Source: Clostridia bacterium (GTDB taxonomy: Bacteria; Bacillota; DSM-12270; Thermacetogeniales; Thermacetogeniaceae). From it: DNA of 50,985 nucleotides. Shown one piece after another: positions 1 to 8,149 of this stretch; the first letter of the stretch is position 1; each line of letters starts with the position of its first letter. The DNA lies in assembly GCA_902812385.1 (NCBI GenBank), contig CADDZD010000011.1, positions 1 to 50,985 of the forward strand, written 5' to 3'. Both the position numbers and the translations under genes were made by a program. The notes under the pieces are model-generated. The model searched no databases, was not told where the DNA came from, and saw nothing but the letters and a program-made list of their open reading frames with translations.

Positions 1-41
1 AAGTTCCGTATGGCATAGAGTCGTATAAGTCGAAAAGTAGA

Positions 42-66
42 GGCCGGGAGGTTCATGCTCCCGGCC
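42..66 (-). terminator. Hairpin terminator of the ytr-like operon
   Basis: A 9-bp perfect inverted repeat (GGCCGGGAG and CTCCCGGCC around a 7-nt loop) lies just after the stop of the permease gene at 95. On the minus strand it is followed by a T-rich run (TCTACTTTTCG), so it probably ends the three-gene ABC operon. The T tract is imperfect, hence moderate confidence. Confidence 0.6.
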
Positions 67-94
67 TGATTAACGGTAGATGGCACCATCCGCG

Positions 95-2107
95 CTAATC
101 CAGCCGTTTCAGGTATTCTCTCAACGCCTCCGAAACCGGCCAATCCCGCCGGATTGAGCGGTGGTACTGGAAGGACCCCCCGGCCGCCTTCCCGTAAACG
201 TAAAAGGTGACGTCGACGGTTTCTCCCATGCGCGTTTTGCCCTCGGGGCCGGATATATTGAGCAGTTCCTCGATCAGCCGCCGGTCCCTGATCTCAATCC
301 GCTTAGGCGCCGAGCCGGCATTATACGTCTTTGAGGGCACAAGGTATTCCAGAACGGCATACTCGATCTCCTCCGGCAGCAGCATGATGTTCCCGTAATA
401 TCCCTTTTCTTTGAGCCAGCCGATAACCGACCCGTAACCGGGTCTGAGGTTGTAGTGCACCGAGTTCCCGGCGGCATCCACGATATCGGCGTACATATTT
501 TCCTCCGAACCGGCAGTCAGTTCCTCAAAGGTTAAATCGAGCACGTCCCGTCGCAGGCGGGCGGCGAACTCCCCGATCTCGGCCCTGTCTGTCAGGATCA
601 CCGGCCTTTTCGAGGTCCGGTGATCGCCGATCTCGATCATTTTGATTTCGTCCGGGTTCTGGGCCACCACCGGGAACCTGACCTGTTTATACTCCAGGGA
701 CTCGTACACGGGTTTGAGCAGGGAGGTGTAATCCCTCTCATCGAAGGAATACCGGCGGACCAGGCGGGTGCCGTTTTCCAGGGTATAAACAATATAGTGG
801 TCAATCCCATCTGCGGGGCGAGGGGCCTTCAGCAGCTGCCGGTGCAGGAGGATGAGGTTTTTGATGTTGTTTCGATCTTTGAGAAAGGCACCCCCTCTGT
901 ACTCGTATTCTACATTTTGTTCGCGGGTGCTTTCCTGCTCGTCTCGAAGTATCCAACCGCCGATGGAGGTACCGAAATAGACCTCCCTTACCTTTTCCGG
1001 GGCGGGAATCCGATGTTCATAACCGGTGGCGTCCACAGCAATCCCCAGCAGCAGCAACATCGTCACCGCAGCATATCCCAGATAGCCCTTGTACGACGAC
1101 CAGATCTTTAAAGATTTCTGCAGCAGGGCTTCGGCCGTCAGGTAGCCCAAAAGGGAACCCAGCACGTAGCCCAGGGCGATGACGGGGAAAGCACCTCTGT
1201 ATACACTGGCAAAGTACGCACCTGCCAGCAGCATGGCGCAGGCGGTCACACCGTACTTGAAAACCGGCCGCAGGATCGGAAAGGCGATGACCTCACCGGC
1301 TGCTTCGGCGTGCCTCAACCTGTAGACATAAGCGGCGGCAGCCAGGAACAGGGTGGCCGCCAGAAGGTATACCGCAACGGTTCCGGAGACGTTTTCGGCG
1401 GCGGAGAGATTCCTGGAGGTGCCGCCGGTAAACACCATCAGGGGAAAGTTATACTGGAATTTGCCGGGTTGGGTGATGTCGAAGTAGCCGTAAACCAGGT
1501 GCCGGAGGTTTTCGGACAGGAGCACGTATAAACCGCTGGGCAGGACCTGCAGGATATAGGTAAAGATGATATGGGCAACGGCATTCCCCGTGAACATTCC
1601 CACCAAAACGGCGATGGAGAAGGTCAGCGTGTCGAAGAGGGCGCTCATTCCCATCCACCGGAGGATGTCCACCGGGGTGTAATATAACTTCAAGAGGGTG
1701 GTGGCATTCAGGGCCAGCAGCACCAGGCCGGTGACCAGAACGGGCATAAGCAGCAGCACCAGCCCCGCCGCCGTGTGGCTGAGAAACAGGGTTTTCCGGT
1801 CGAGGGGGAGGCTGTGCAGGACCGCCGTCGCCCGGCCGTTGTGGAGATACTGGAAGAGCAGCACCGCCAGGATTACGGGCACGGTGCAGAGCAGGACGAT
1901 CTGCAGCCCGGCCGCGCCGGAAAAAAGGTCCAGCGTGTTCCGCAGCATTTCCCCGGCCCATTTATTGGCGAGAGGCAATTCCCTCATCATGTGGTCGAAG
2001 GGCAGGATCAGAAGCAGGGCGATGCCGTACAGGACGCCGACCCACCAGAAACGCTTGAGGGCGCCGGCCATCACCCCTTTGCTAAATAAGGACCCTTTGA
2101 ACGTCAT
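95..2107 (-). CDS. ABC-2 type transporter permease with large extracytoplasmic C-terminal domain (YtrC/D-like)
   Basis: A 670-residue membrane protein, the permease partner of the ATPase encoded immediately upstream. The N-terminal ~350 residues hold about eight hydrophobic segments, for example around residues 20-36, 70-86, 110-135, 150-190, 245-262 and 285-345. The remaining ~300 residues are hydrophilic and resemble the DUF6449 region found in Bacillus YtrC/YtrD-type permeases. The start overlaps the end of the ATPase gene by 26 bp, indicating translational coupling in an operon led by a GntR regulator. Family members of the Ytr type respond to cell-wall antibiotics or export unknown substrates; the substrate here cannot be read from sequence. 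Confidence 0.8.
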   Translation of the reverse strand: MTFKGSLFSKGVMAGALKRFWWVGVLYGIALLLILPFDHMMRELPLANKWAGEMLRNTLDLFSGAAGLQIVLLCTVPVILAVLLFQYLHNGRATAVLHSLPLDRKTLFLSHTAAGLVLLLMPVLVTGLVLLALNATTLLKLYYTPVDILRWMGMSALFDTLTFSIAVLVGMFTGNAVAHIIFTYILQVLPSGLYVLLSENLRHLVYGYFDITQPGKFQYNFPLMVFTGGTSRNLSAAENVSGTVAVYLLAATLFLAAAAYVYRLRHAEAAGEVIAFPILRPVFKYGVTACAMLLAGAYFASVYRGAFPVIALGYVLGSLLGYLTAEALLQKSLKIWSSYKGYLGYAAVTMLLLLGIAVDATGYEHRIPAPEKVREVYFGTSIGGWILRDEQESTREQNVEYEYRGGAFLKDRNNIKNLILLHRQLLKAPRPADGIDHYIVYTLENGTRLVRRYSFDERDYTSLLKPVYESLEYKQVRFPVVAQNPDEIKMIEIGDHRTSKRPVILTDRAEIGEFAARLRRDVLDLTFEELTAGSEENMYADIVDAAGNSVHYNLRPGYGSVIGWLKEKGYYGNIMLLPEEIEYAVLEYLVPSKTYNAGSAPKRIEIRDRRLIEELLNISGPEGKTRMGETVDVTFYVYGKAAGGSFQYHRSIRRDWPVSEALREYLKRLD

Positions 2108-2981
2108 AACCGATCCCCCCCAGTTCGTAGATGAAAACCTCCTCCAGCGTCAGCGGCAGGATATCCAGGAGCACCGGCTCAGCCCGCCGCACCTCGGACA
2201 GGAGCCGGTCCTTATCCCCTTTTACTATCAACTGAAGGACGCTCCCGCTTTGCTGCCGGTGCAGAACCGTTTCCTCCCGGAGCAGATCCGGAGGCACCGT
2301 TCCGGCAAAGGCGACCTGAATCTTATGGATATCCGTCTTCAACTCGTCGAGATCCCTTTCCACCAGGATCGTGCCGTTGTGCAGGATCCCCACATGGTCG
2401 CAGACATCCTCCAGTTCCCGCAGGTTGTGGGAGGAGACCAGCACCGTGGTTTGGCGTTCGGCGACATCCTGGAGCACCAGGTTCCAGACCTGTTTCCGCA
2501 TTACCGGGTCCAGGCCGTCGACCGGCTCATCGAGGAGCATCACCCGGGGCATGGCGCAGATCCCCAGCCAGAAGGCCACCTGCTTCTGCATGCCCCGGGA
2601 CAAACGGGTGACCCTCCTCCCGGGGTCGATAGAGAACACCTGCTTTAAGAGCCGGTATCTCTCCCAGCTCCAGTCGGGGTAGAGGCCGGCATAAAACCTG
2701 GCCGTTTCCTCAATGCTGTATTGAGAGAAGAAATAAAGGTCGTCCGGTATGTATACCAGGAGCGCCTTGACCTCCGGATTCTCGTAGACCGGCCGGCCGT
2801 CAACAGTGACGGTTCCCGCATCCTGCCGGTAGACGCCGGCCAGGTGCTTGATGAGGGTGGTCTTTCCGGCGCCGTTAGGCCCCACCAGGCCGTAAACGGA
2901 GCCTTTCCCCACGTTGATACTGACGTTTTCCAGGGCTTTGATTTTGCCGAAGCTCTTGCTGAGCTCTTTCACCTCTATCAC
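2082..2981 (-). CDS. ABC transporter ATP-binding protein (YtrB-like)
   Basis: A 299-residue cytoplasmic ATPase that would drive the permease encoded downstream. It shows Walker A GPNGAGKTT near residue 34, an ABC signature variant LSRGMQKQ near residue 128, Walker B with LLDEPVDGLDP near residue 150 and the switch histidine in SSHNL. The length fits one nucleotide-binding domain plus a C-terminal extension. The start overlaps the end of the GntR gene by 4 bp (ATGA type), so the three genes are one transcription unit. Confidence 0.88.
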   Translation of the reverse strand: MIEVKELSKSFGKIKALENVSINVGKGSVYGLVGPNGAGKTTLIKHLAGVYRQDAGTVTVDGRPVYENPEVKALLVYIPDDLYFFSQYSIEETARFYAGLYPDWSWERYRLLKQVFSIDPGRRVTRLSRGMQKQVAFWLGICAMPRVMLLDEPVDGLDPVMRKQVWNLVLQDVAERQTTVLVSSHNLRELEDVCDHVGILHNGTILVERDLDELKTDIHKIQVAFAGTVPPDLLREETVLHRQQSGSVLQLIVKGDKDRLLSEVRRAEPVLLDILPLTLEEVFIYELGGIGYDVQRVLI

Positions 2982-3364
2982 TCAATCAGGCCTCCTTTCC
3001 TGTAGATGGTGCGGACGGTTTCGATCAGATGCTCCACCGGCTCGTTCAGATACATCAGTTCCGATACGTTTCTCTCCAGCTCCCGCAGCAGCTCCTCCCG
3101 CCGGTGATTGGGGGTCGAGCGGTTCTGCGGGGTGACAAAGCTCCCCTTGGCCCGGATGGAGTAGATGAACCCCTCCGCCTCCAGGTCCTTGTATGCTTTT
3201 TGGATGGTGTTGGGATTGACGGTCAGCATCTGGGCGAGCTCGCGCACCGAGGGTATCCGCTCGTCCGGCTTCAACACCCCGCGGATGATCAGCGTCTTGA
3301 TTTTTTCCTTGATCTGTTCGTGCAGGGGTCGGCGATCCCTGAAGTCCGGCTGTAACATAGGCAC
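2978..3364 (-). CDS. GntR-family repressor, YtrA subfamily
   Basis: A 128-residue regulator with an N-terminal winged helix-turn-helix of the GntR type (residues ~10-78: IPSVRELA, then NPNTIQKAYKDLE) and only a short C-terminal helical segment, the layout of the YtrA subfamily that heads ABC transporter operons. The ATG at 3364 is preceded by GAGGAGGTGCC. The upstream region holds a strong promoter and a palindromic operator lying downstream of the -10, so this protein most likely represses its own operon. Confidence 0.88.
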   Translation of the reverse strand: MPMLQPDFRDRRPLHEQIKEKIKTLIIRGVLKPDERIPSVRELAQMLTVNPNTIQKAYKDLEAEGFIYSIRAKGSFVTPQNRSTPNHRREELLRELERNVSELMYLNEPVEHLIETVRTIYRKGGLIE

Positions 3365-3371
3365 CTCCTCT

Positions 3372-3403
3372 CTGTATTAATAACATTAATACAGTTAATA
3401 CAG
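3372..3403 (-). promoter_or_regulatory. Palindromic operator of the ytrA-like operon
   Basis: Perfect 10-bp inverted repeat, CTGTATTAAT (3372-3381) and ATTAATACAG (3385-3394), separated by 3 bp and followed by a third half-site TTAATACAG (3395-3403). It lies between the -10 element and the start codon of the GntR gene, a roadblock position for repression. Likely bound by the YtrA-like protein (inference). Confidence 0.75.
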
Positions 3404-3407
3404 TGCT

Positions 3408-3436
3408 ATAATATACCAGTCATGGCAGGTTGTCAA
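3408..3436 (-). promoter_or_regulatory. Sigma-A promoter of the ytrA-like operon
   Basis: Read on the minus strand: TTGACA (3431-3436), 17-bp spacer, TATTAT (3408-3413). The -35 is a perfect consensus and the -10 differs at one position. Transcription would start around 3401 inside the operator repeats. Confidence 0.8.
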
Positions 3437-3883
3437 GTACTTAACTTATTGAAAATCATTGCCAACACCCTTAAAGCGCCCGGAGAAGATGTGCAATAAG
3501 ACAGGGTCGAAACTCATCTCCGGGGTTCCGGTTGAGATTTTCCGACATAACCGTGGCGGCAAACGGTTATTTTTTACGTCCAAACCCGTATTTACAGAAT
3601 ATAGTCCGCTTATGCCTGCTTTTGACCTGATTGGGAATAGAAGAGGGAGGCATCAACCTTGAGCAAGAAAGTATTGTTTGCATTGTGATGGGGGATATTT
3701 TACCATGGCAACAGTGTAAGGCGGGGCGTTGACGAACAGGTGGAAAACAGCCGTGAACTGAATAAGGGGTATCTCCGTTACCCGGAAATACCCCTTCCCA
3801 TGTGCAGCGATTTAGAACATTGAGAGAGTGCGAGGGGGCAGTAATCCCCCTCAAATTGAGGGGAGGACGCCACTTGCCGGTTG
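3437..3883. other. Gene-free stretch with a hairpin and a possible ORF remnant
   Basis: No convincing gene in about 450 bp. A plus-strand open stretch from TTG 3622 to a stop near 3732 reads about 33 codons (ending in MGDILPWQQ and KAGR) and could be a remnant of a mobile-element gene; this is not established. A near-palindrome GGGGTATCTCCG (3766-3777) / CCGGAAATACCCC (3782-3794) sits downstream of the cold-shock gene and may act as its terminator. Confidence 0.4.
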
Positions 3884-4081
3884 CTAGAGAACCTTTACGT
3901 CGCTGGCCTGAGGCCCGCGGCTGCCGCGGACTACGTTGAACTGCACGGTCTGCCCTTCTTGCAGGGTTTTGAAACCCTGACCCTGGATCGCCGAATAGTG
4001 AACAAAAACATCCCCGCCGTCGTTACACTCGATAAACCCGTAGCCCTTCTCGGCATTGAACCATTTAACTTTTCCCAGCAT
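3884..4081 (-). CDS. Cold-shock protein (CspA/CspB family)
   Basis: A 65-residue single OB-fold protein that binds single-stranded RNA and DNA and acts as an RNA chaperone. It begins [17 protein letters not shown] and contains RNP1 (KGYGFI) and RNP2 (VFVHYSAI), with the usual family length. A strong RBS (GGAGGC) precedes the ATG at 4081. The gene ends with TAG, which matters for judging other in-frame amber codons in this window. It is monocistronic with a roughly 115-nt leader, as is common for csp genes. Confidence 0.95.
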   Translation of the reverse strand: MLGKVKWFNAEKGYGFIECNDGGDVFVHYSAIQGQGFKTLQEGQTVQFNVVRGSRGPQASDVKVL

Positions 4082-4201
4082 TTTTTAAGCCTCCTTTCCG
4101 AAATCATCAACCAAAAAGCGGAATACCCTCAAATACCCCGGTCCCTACCCAAAAGGAGGCCTCAATATTTTCAGTTATTCACGACTTTTTAATGTCGCCT
4201 A

Positions 4202-4230
4202 ATTCTATCACACAGGCAAACAAAAAACAA
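4202..4230 (-). promoter_or_regulatory. Promoter of the cold-shock gene
   Basis: Minus-strand TTGTTT (4225-4230), 17-bp spacer, TAGAAT (4202-4207). It would give a leader of about 115 nt before the ATG at 4081, typical of cold-shock genes. Confidence 0.5.
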
Positions 4231-4279
4231 TATGCCAGATAACTTTTTATGTGAGAATATGCAGGGAACGGCTGGGGGT

Positions 4280-5113
4280 TTACCCCAGCCGGATCTCCTT
4301 GTACTGCCTGGTGATCTCCACAATGGCCGTCTCGGTGGGCAGGCGCTCACCGCTGGAACCGGCGGCGTACCCCACCGCATCGGAGTTCATAATGGAATAC
4401 CGGGCGGTTTCCACGTCCTTGAAGGGGCCGCCGTGGGTGAGAACGAGCACCTCCGGGTTCACCTCTCTGGCCGCCCTGCAGATCTCCTGGATGTGCCTGG
4501 TGGCCTCCTCGAGGCTCTGGGACTTTTTCGCCCCCGTCAAGCCGCCGACGGTCACCCCCACGATGGCGCCGATCACGTCGGCGCCGGCTTCGGCCATGAT
4601 CCGCCCCTCCTCCGGGGTGAAGGCCCATCCTACCGTGAAGACATCCTTCCGGTGGGCGGTTCTGATCAGTTCCACTTCCCTGGAGAAGCCGATCCCCGCA
4701 GCCTCGAGCTGCTCCGCAAACTCCCTGCCGTAAATGCCCACAAAGGGCTCGTTGGTAATCCCGGAAAAGCCTATGTCCAGCAATTCGTCAATGAACCTTT
4801 CCATATTCAGGGCGGGGTCGTGGGCGCCGATCCCGGCGATGCACGGGGTTTCCCTCACCGCCGGAAGGGTCTCCCGGGCCATCCGGGCCACGTGTTCGTT
4901 GGCGTTGGAATAGGGGAGCCAGGCAAGGAGGGAGGGCTGACCCATCATCCGGTAGTGGGCGGTGCTGTAGACGCCGATGAGATCGGCTCCACCCATTTCG
5001 GCGCACCTGGCGGTCAGGCCGATCCCCGCCCCGAACATGAGAATGGCCTTTCCCTGCCGGACCTGGCCGCGCAGACGCTCCAGTACCTCTTGCCGCGTAT
5101 AGCGCTTAGCCAC
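4280..5113 (-). CDS. PEP-hydrolase/phosphonomutase-family TIM-barrel protein, copy B
   Basis: A 277-residue cytoplasmic protein of the phosphoenolpyruvate-hydrolase-like TIM-barrel family (Pfam PF09370). Typical stretches are AILMFGAGIGLTAR (residues 23-36), GADLIGVYSTAHYR, CIAGIGAHDP, EAGADVIGAIVG and LTHGGPFKDVE. The family catalyses or is predicted to catalyse hydrolysis or C-C/C-P chemistry on small oxo-acids, but the true substrate is unknown. It follows the UPF0261 gene by 12 bp and is the last gene of a five-gene operon. A paralogue, copy A, is encoded at 7279-8121. In plants and fungi this domain is fused behind a UPF0261 domain (Tm-1 protein), matching the gene order here. Confidence 0.85.
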   Translation of the reverse strand: MAKRYTRQEVLERLRGQVRQGKAILMFGAGIGLTARCAEMGGADLIGVYSTAHYRMMGQPSLLAWLPYSNANEHVARMARETLPAVRETPCIAGIGAHDPALNMERFIDELLDIGFSGITNEPFVGIYGREFAEQLEAAGIGFSREVELIRTAHRKDVFTVGWAFTPEEGRIMAEAGADVIGAIVGVTVGGLTGAKKSQSLEEATRHIQEICRAAREVNPEVLVLTHGGPFKDVETARYSIMNSDAVGYAAGSSGERLPTETAIVEITRQYKEIRLG

Positions 5114-5125
5114 CGGTACACCCCC

Positions 5126-6469
5126 CTAGAACGGGATGACATAGGGAAGGTCCTGGTGGCTTCCCTTCTTCCACTTGCCGTTCAGCATCTCTTCCAGCAG
5201 TTCCGCCATCAGGTCGGCGAACTCGGGCTCGTTCAGGTGCCTGTCGACGATGATCACGTCGAGATTCGGCTTGTCCCTGTCAATGACCTTGCGCAGGGCG
5301 GATACGAAATAGCCGCTCCGCAGCGACCATCCGGGATGATCCGGGTCTTCCGCCCAAACGGGTCCCGGCCCGGGCCCCGCCCAGCCGAGATCCTTGTTAG
5401 GCGCCGGAAGATCGCAGGCCCCCCAGCCGCGCATCGGCACGCAGAGCACCGTCGGCCCCTTTGCCCTGTTAAGCTTTTCGGCGATATGCTCCCCGATGCG
5501 GTATGCCTCCCCGGTGGACACCCCGATGCACGTCACCATGGGGTTGTGGACGTAGAGGCCGCGACCGGGCCGGTCGGTCTCCTTGAGCAGCCTCTCCGGC
5601 ACCGTATCCTTGGGCCCGAAGTTGATCAGGTCGAGGCCGCCCGGGGCAACAACCTGGGGAATTCCCTTCTCCCCGGCGGCAGTGAGGCGATCCGGGCCTG
5701 CGCTGAGCACACCTCCCAGCAAGAGGTCGCCGATCTCGTGGGTGGTGATGTCCAGGATTCCTACGATGTAGCCGTCCCGGATCAGTTCCTCCATCGACCG
5801 GCCACCGCTGCCCACGGCGTGGTTGATCATGACATCGTAGCCCCGGTCCTCAAAGTACTTTGACGCCCTCAGAACGCATGGAGTGGTAACCCCGAACATC
5901 ATGCACCCGATGAGCGGCTTTTCTCCAACCGCCCCTGTTTCCGGGGCATTTGCCATACCAACAATGGCGCCCGCGGCATTGTTCAGGATCCTGCGGGTCA
6001 CCTTGTTGAGGCCGGCCTCGGCGATGGGATACATCAGGCAGAGGTCCTTGGTGCCCACATAGGGGCTGACGTCCCCGGAGGCCATGGTGGTCAGCATGAA
6101 CTTCGGGACTCCGATGGGGAGGGTCTGCATGATGCGGGTGGCGATGCTCGCCCCCATGGATCCACCGTAGGCGATCATCCCGTCCAGCCTGCCTTCCCGC
6201 AGCAGCCTGGCGACAAGCTTCGAGGCGGCTTCGACGATGATGTCTGAGGCCTTGCCCCGGTCCAGGGCGAAGATCTCCTCCTTGGTGCGGCCGATCTCAC
6301 CCAGGACCTGGCTGATACTGATATCGGCCCAGCCCACCTCCCGCCCGACGCTCAATTCCAGTATGGTCGGCTCGCCGCCGGCGGCCTTGACCCGTTCGGC
6401 CAGGTACCTGATCTCCTGCCCCTTGGTATCCAGGATTCCCGCCACGTAAATGCTCGGTCTCTTTCCCAT
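5126..6469 (-). CDS. UPF0261 / Tm-1-like ATP-binding protein
   Basis: About 447 residues, the usual length of UPF0261 proteins. It begins MGKRPSIYVAGILDTKG and carries the family blocks YGGSMGASIATRIMQ, MLTTMASGDVSPYVG, MMFGVTTPCV and LDITTHEIGDLLLGG. The family is related to the N-terminal domain of the tomato virus-resistance protein Tm-1 and binds ATP, but its reaction is unknown. An upstream in-frame TTG at 6493 is possible, but AAAGGAGG sits 8 nt before the ATG at 6469, which decides the start. It ends with TAG and is followed 12 bp later by the TIM-barrel copy B. It probably works with that protein on a metabolite released by the RuBisCO-like enzyme (inference). Confidence 0.88.
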   Translation of the reverse strand: MGKRPSIYVAGILDTKGQEIRYLAERVKAAGGEPTILELSVGREVGWADISISQVLGEIGRTKEEIFALDRGKASDIIVEAASKLVARLLREGRLDGMIAYGGSMGASIATRIMQTLPIGVPKFMLTTMASGDVSPYVGTKDLCLMYPIAEAGLNKVTRRILNNAAGAIVGMANAPETGAVGEKPLIGCMMFGVTTPCVLRASKYFEDRGYDVMINHAVGSGGRSMEELIRDGYIVGILDITTHEIGDLLLGGVLSAGPDRLTAAGEKGIPQVVAPGGLDLINFGPKDTVPERLLKETDRPGRGLYVHNPMVTCIGVSTGEAYRIGEHIAEKLNRAKGPTVLCVPMRGWGACDLPAPNKDLGWAGPGPGPVWAEDPDHPGWSLRSGYFVSALRKVIDRDKPNLDVIIVDRHLNEPEFADLMAELLEEMLNGKWKKGSHQDLPYVIPF

Positions 6470-6495
6470 AGCTTTGTCCTCCTTTCCGGACAATC

Positions 6496-7251
6496 TCAGG
6501 TTAAAGGCTTGAACTCACAGGGACTGCTGTTGATGAGGACGGGCACCGCATCAGAAACGTCGACCCTGCTGCAGGAGGCGATGTCCTCCTCTCGTTCTAT
6601 CTCCACCAGGCGCCGCCCGCTGCCGGACTCCATAAAGCAGGACCGGATGTCCGGGTAGGAGTCAAACAGCCGGTGGGCGGCCCGGGCGGCGTCGGAGACC
6701 GCCAGGTTAAGCCCCATTTCCTTTCCCGTATGCAGCAGAGTTTTGACCAGGTAACCGGCGCAGCAGGCATCGTCCAGGACGAATCTTCCCTTTTCGCCGG
6801 CGCAGACGATCCCAACGCCCGTACCGTGTTCCCGGGCAAGCTCCAGTGCCCTCCTGCAGCAAGCGGAGGCGTTGAGAAAACAGCCGACAAGCACCGCCCG
6901 GGAAAAAGCCACCTTTTTGATCACCTTTGTCCCGTTGGTGGTGGTCAGAACGGCCTTTTCCCCGCAGAGATTCACCCCCTGCAGCTCAAAGGGGGAATTG
7001 CCGAAATCGAATCCCCTCAATGTCAGGCCGTTGCGTTCCCCACCGATGAGCCACCCCTTTTCCCGGGCCAGGGCCCGGGCCCCGGCCACTGATCCTACAG
7101 TATAGACGCTCCGGCAGCCCTTATCCAGAAGAGTGACGATGGTGGAACTGGCGCGGATCACGTCCACCACGATGCAGACCAGTTCTCTCCAGGCAGGCCG
7201 CACCTCGGATGGCACCAGGGCAACGTCGACCAAAAGCGGGCCCATCCCCAT
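6496..7251 (-). CDS. 2-phosphosulfolactate phosphatase-like protein (ComB family)
   Basis: About 251 residues matching the ComB fold: VDVIRASSTI near residue 30, GGERNGLTLRGFDFGNSP near residue 70, TTTNGTK near residue 105 and DDACCAGYL near residue 160. ComB is the Mg-dependent phosphatase releasing sulfolactate in coenzyme M biosynthesis; in bacteria without coenzyme M the homologues probably dephosphorylate other branched or acidic phospho-compounds. The start is ATG at 7251 (TTG at 7254 also possible), with AGGGGG upstream. Its place between the TIM-barrel copy A and UPF0261 genes suggests a phosphatase step on the phosphorylated product of the pathway (inference). Confidence 0.85.
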   Translation of the reverse strand: MGMGPLLVDVALVPSEVRPAWRELVCIVVDVIRASSTIVTLLDKGCRSVYTVGSVAGARALAREKGWLIGGERNGLTLRGFDFGNSPFELQGVNLCGEKAVLTTTNGTKVIKKVAFSRAVLVGCFLNASACCRRALELAREHGTGVGIVCAGEKGRFVLDDACCAGYLVKTLLHTGKEMGLNLAVSDAARAAHRLFDSYPDIRSCFMESGSGRRLVEIEREEDIASCSRVDVSDAVPVLINSSPCEFKPLT

Positions 7252-7278
7252 CAAAGCTCATCCCCCTAAACTGCGGTT

Positions 7279-8121
7279 CTATTTCTTCAGCGGAACGTTC
7301 TTAAACTGGCGCACCGCCTCGGCGAGCGGCACCTCGATCGGAATACGCTCGATGCTGGAAGCACCCAGGAAGCCTACCGCCTCGGTGTGCTGGTAGATGT
7401 AAGCGGTGTCCTCAGGACCGGAGATGGGGCCGCCGTGAGCGAAGATCATGATGTCCGGGTAACCTTCCCGGGCAGCCCTGGTCATCTCCCGGATGAGCTC
7501 GGCGGACTGCTCCAGGGTCATGGCTTCGGCATACTTGGAGCCGATGGAGCCGCCCTTGGTGAGGCCCATGTGGCAGATGATAACATCCAGCTGCGCCCGG
7601 CCGACCATGGCCGCTTCCTCCACGTTGAAGGCATAGCCAAGGGTGAAGAAGCCAAGCTCCTTGGCCAGCTTCAGGGTCTCGATCTCCACACCGTAGCCCA
7701 TTCCGGTGTCTTCCAGCTCCTTGCGGAACCTCCCGTCAATGAGGCCGACGGTGGGGAAGTTCATGACCGCGGAGAAGCCGATCTCTTTGAGCTGCTTCAA
7801 ATAATAGCGCATCTCCCGGGTGGGGTCCGTCCCGCAGATCCCGGCGATCATGGGGGTCTCCTGGATTACGGGGAAGACCCGGTTGGCCAGGTCGATGACG
7901 ATCTGGTTGGCGTCCCCGTAAGGCATCAGCCCGGCCAGGGAGCCCTTTCCGTCCATCCGGAACAGGCCGGAGTTGTAGACCCCGATCAGGTCGACACCCC
8001 CCTTCTCCGCAAACTTACCGGAGATCCCGGTGCCGGCACCGGCGATGATGACCGGTTTCCCCTCGGCTATGGTTTTCTTCAAACGGGCCAATACCTCTTC
8101 TCTGGTGTACTGCTTTGCCAT
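7279..8121 (-). CDS. PEP-hydrolase/phosphonomutase-family TIM-barrel protein, copy A
   Basis: A 280-residue paralogue of the protein at 4280-5113, with the same opening (MAKQYTREEVLARLK against MAKRYTRQEVLERLR) and family blocks VIIAGAGTGISGKFA, GVDLIGVYNSGLFR, AGICGTDPT, DVIICHMGLTKGG and FAHGGPISGPED. The start is ATG 8121 with AGGAGGT 9 nt upstream; the longer frame to 8208 is not supported by an RBS. It is the second gene of the operon, 28 bp after the RuBisCO-like gene. Two diverged TIM barrels in one operon suggest two related steps or a heteromer; the reaction is unknown. Confidence 0.86.
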   Translation of the reverse strand: MAKQYTREEVLARLKKTIAEGKPVIIAGAGTGISGKFAEKGGVDLIGVYNSGLFRMDGKGSLAGLMPYGDANQIVIDLANRVFPVIQETPMIAGICGTDPTREMRYYLKQLKEIGFSAVMNFPTVGLIDGRFRKELEDTGMGYGVEIETLKLAKELGFFTLGYAFNVEEAAMVGRAQLDVIICHMGLTKGGSIGSKYAEAMTLEQSAELIREMTRAAREGYPDIMIFAHGGPISGPEDTAYIYQHTEAVGFLGASSIERIPIEVPLAEAVRQFKNVPLKK

Positions 8122-8149
8122 TTCTCGACAACCTCCTTGTTTTTTTGAT

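Noticed and set aside
3567-3854. 95-residue minus-strand frame between csp and ytrA
   Set aside because: No RBS, no recognisable domain, irregular composition.
4232-5863. 543-residue open frame on the plus strand
   Set aside because: It lies opposite the TIM-barrel and UPF0261 genes, has low-complexity Gly/Pro/His-rich translation and no RBS; it is a GC-rich antisense shadow.
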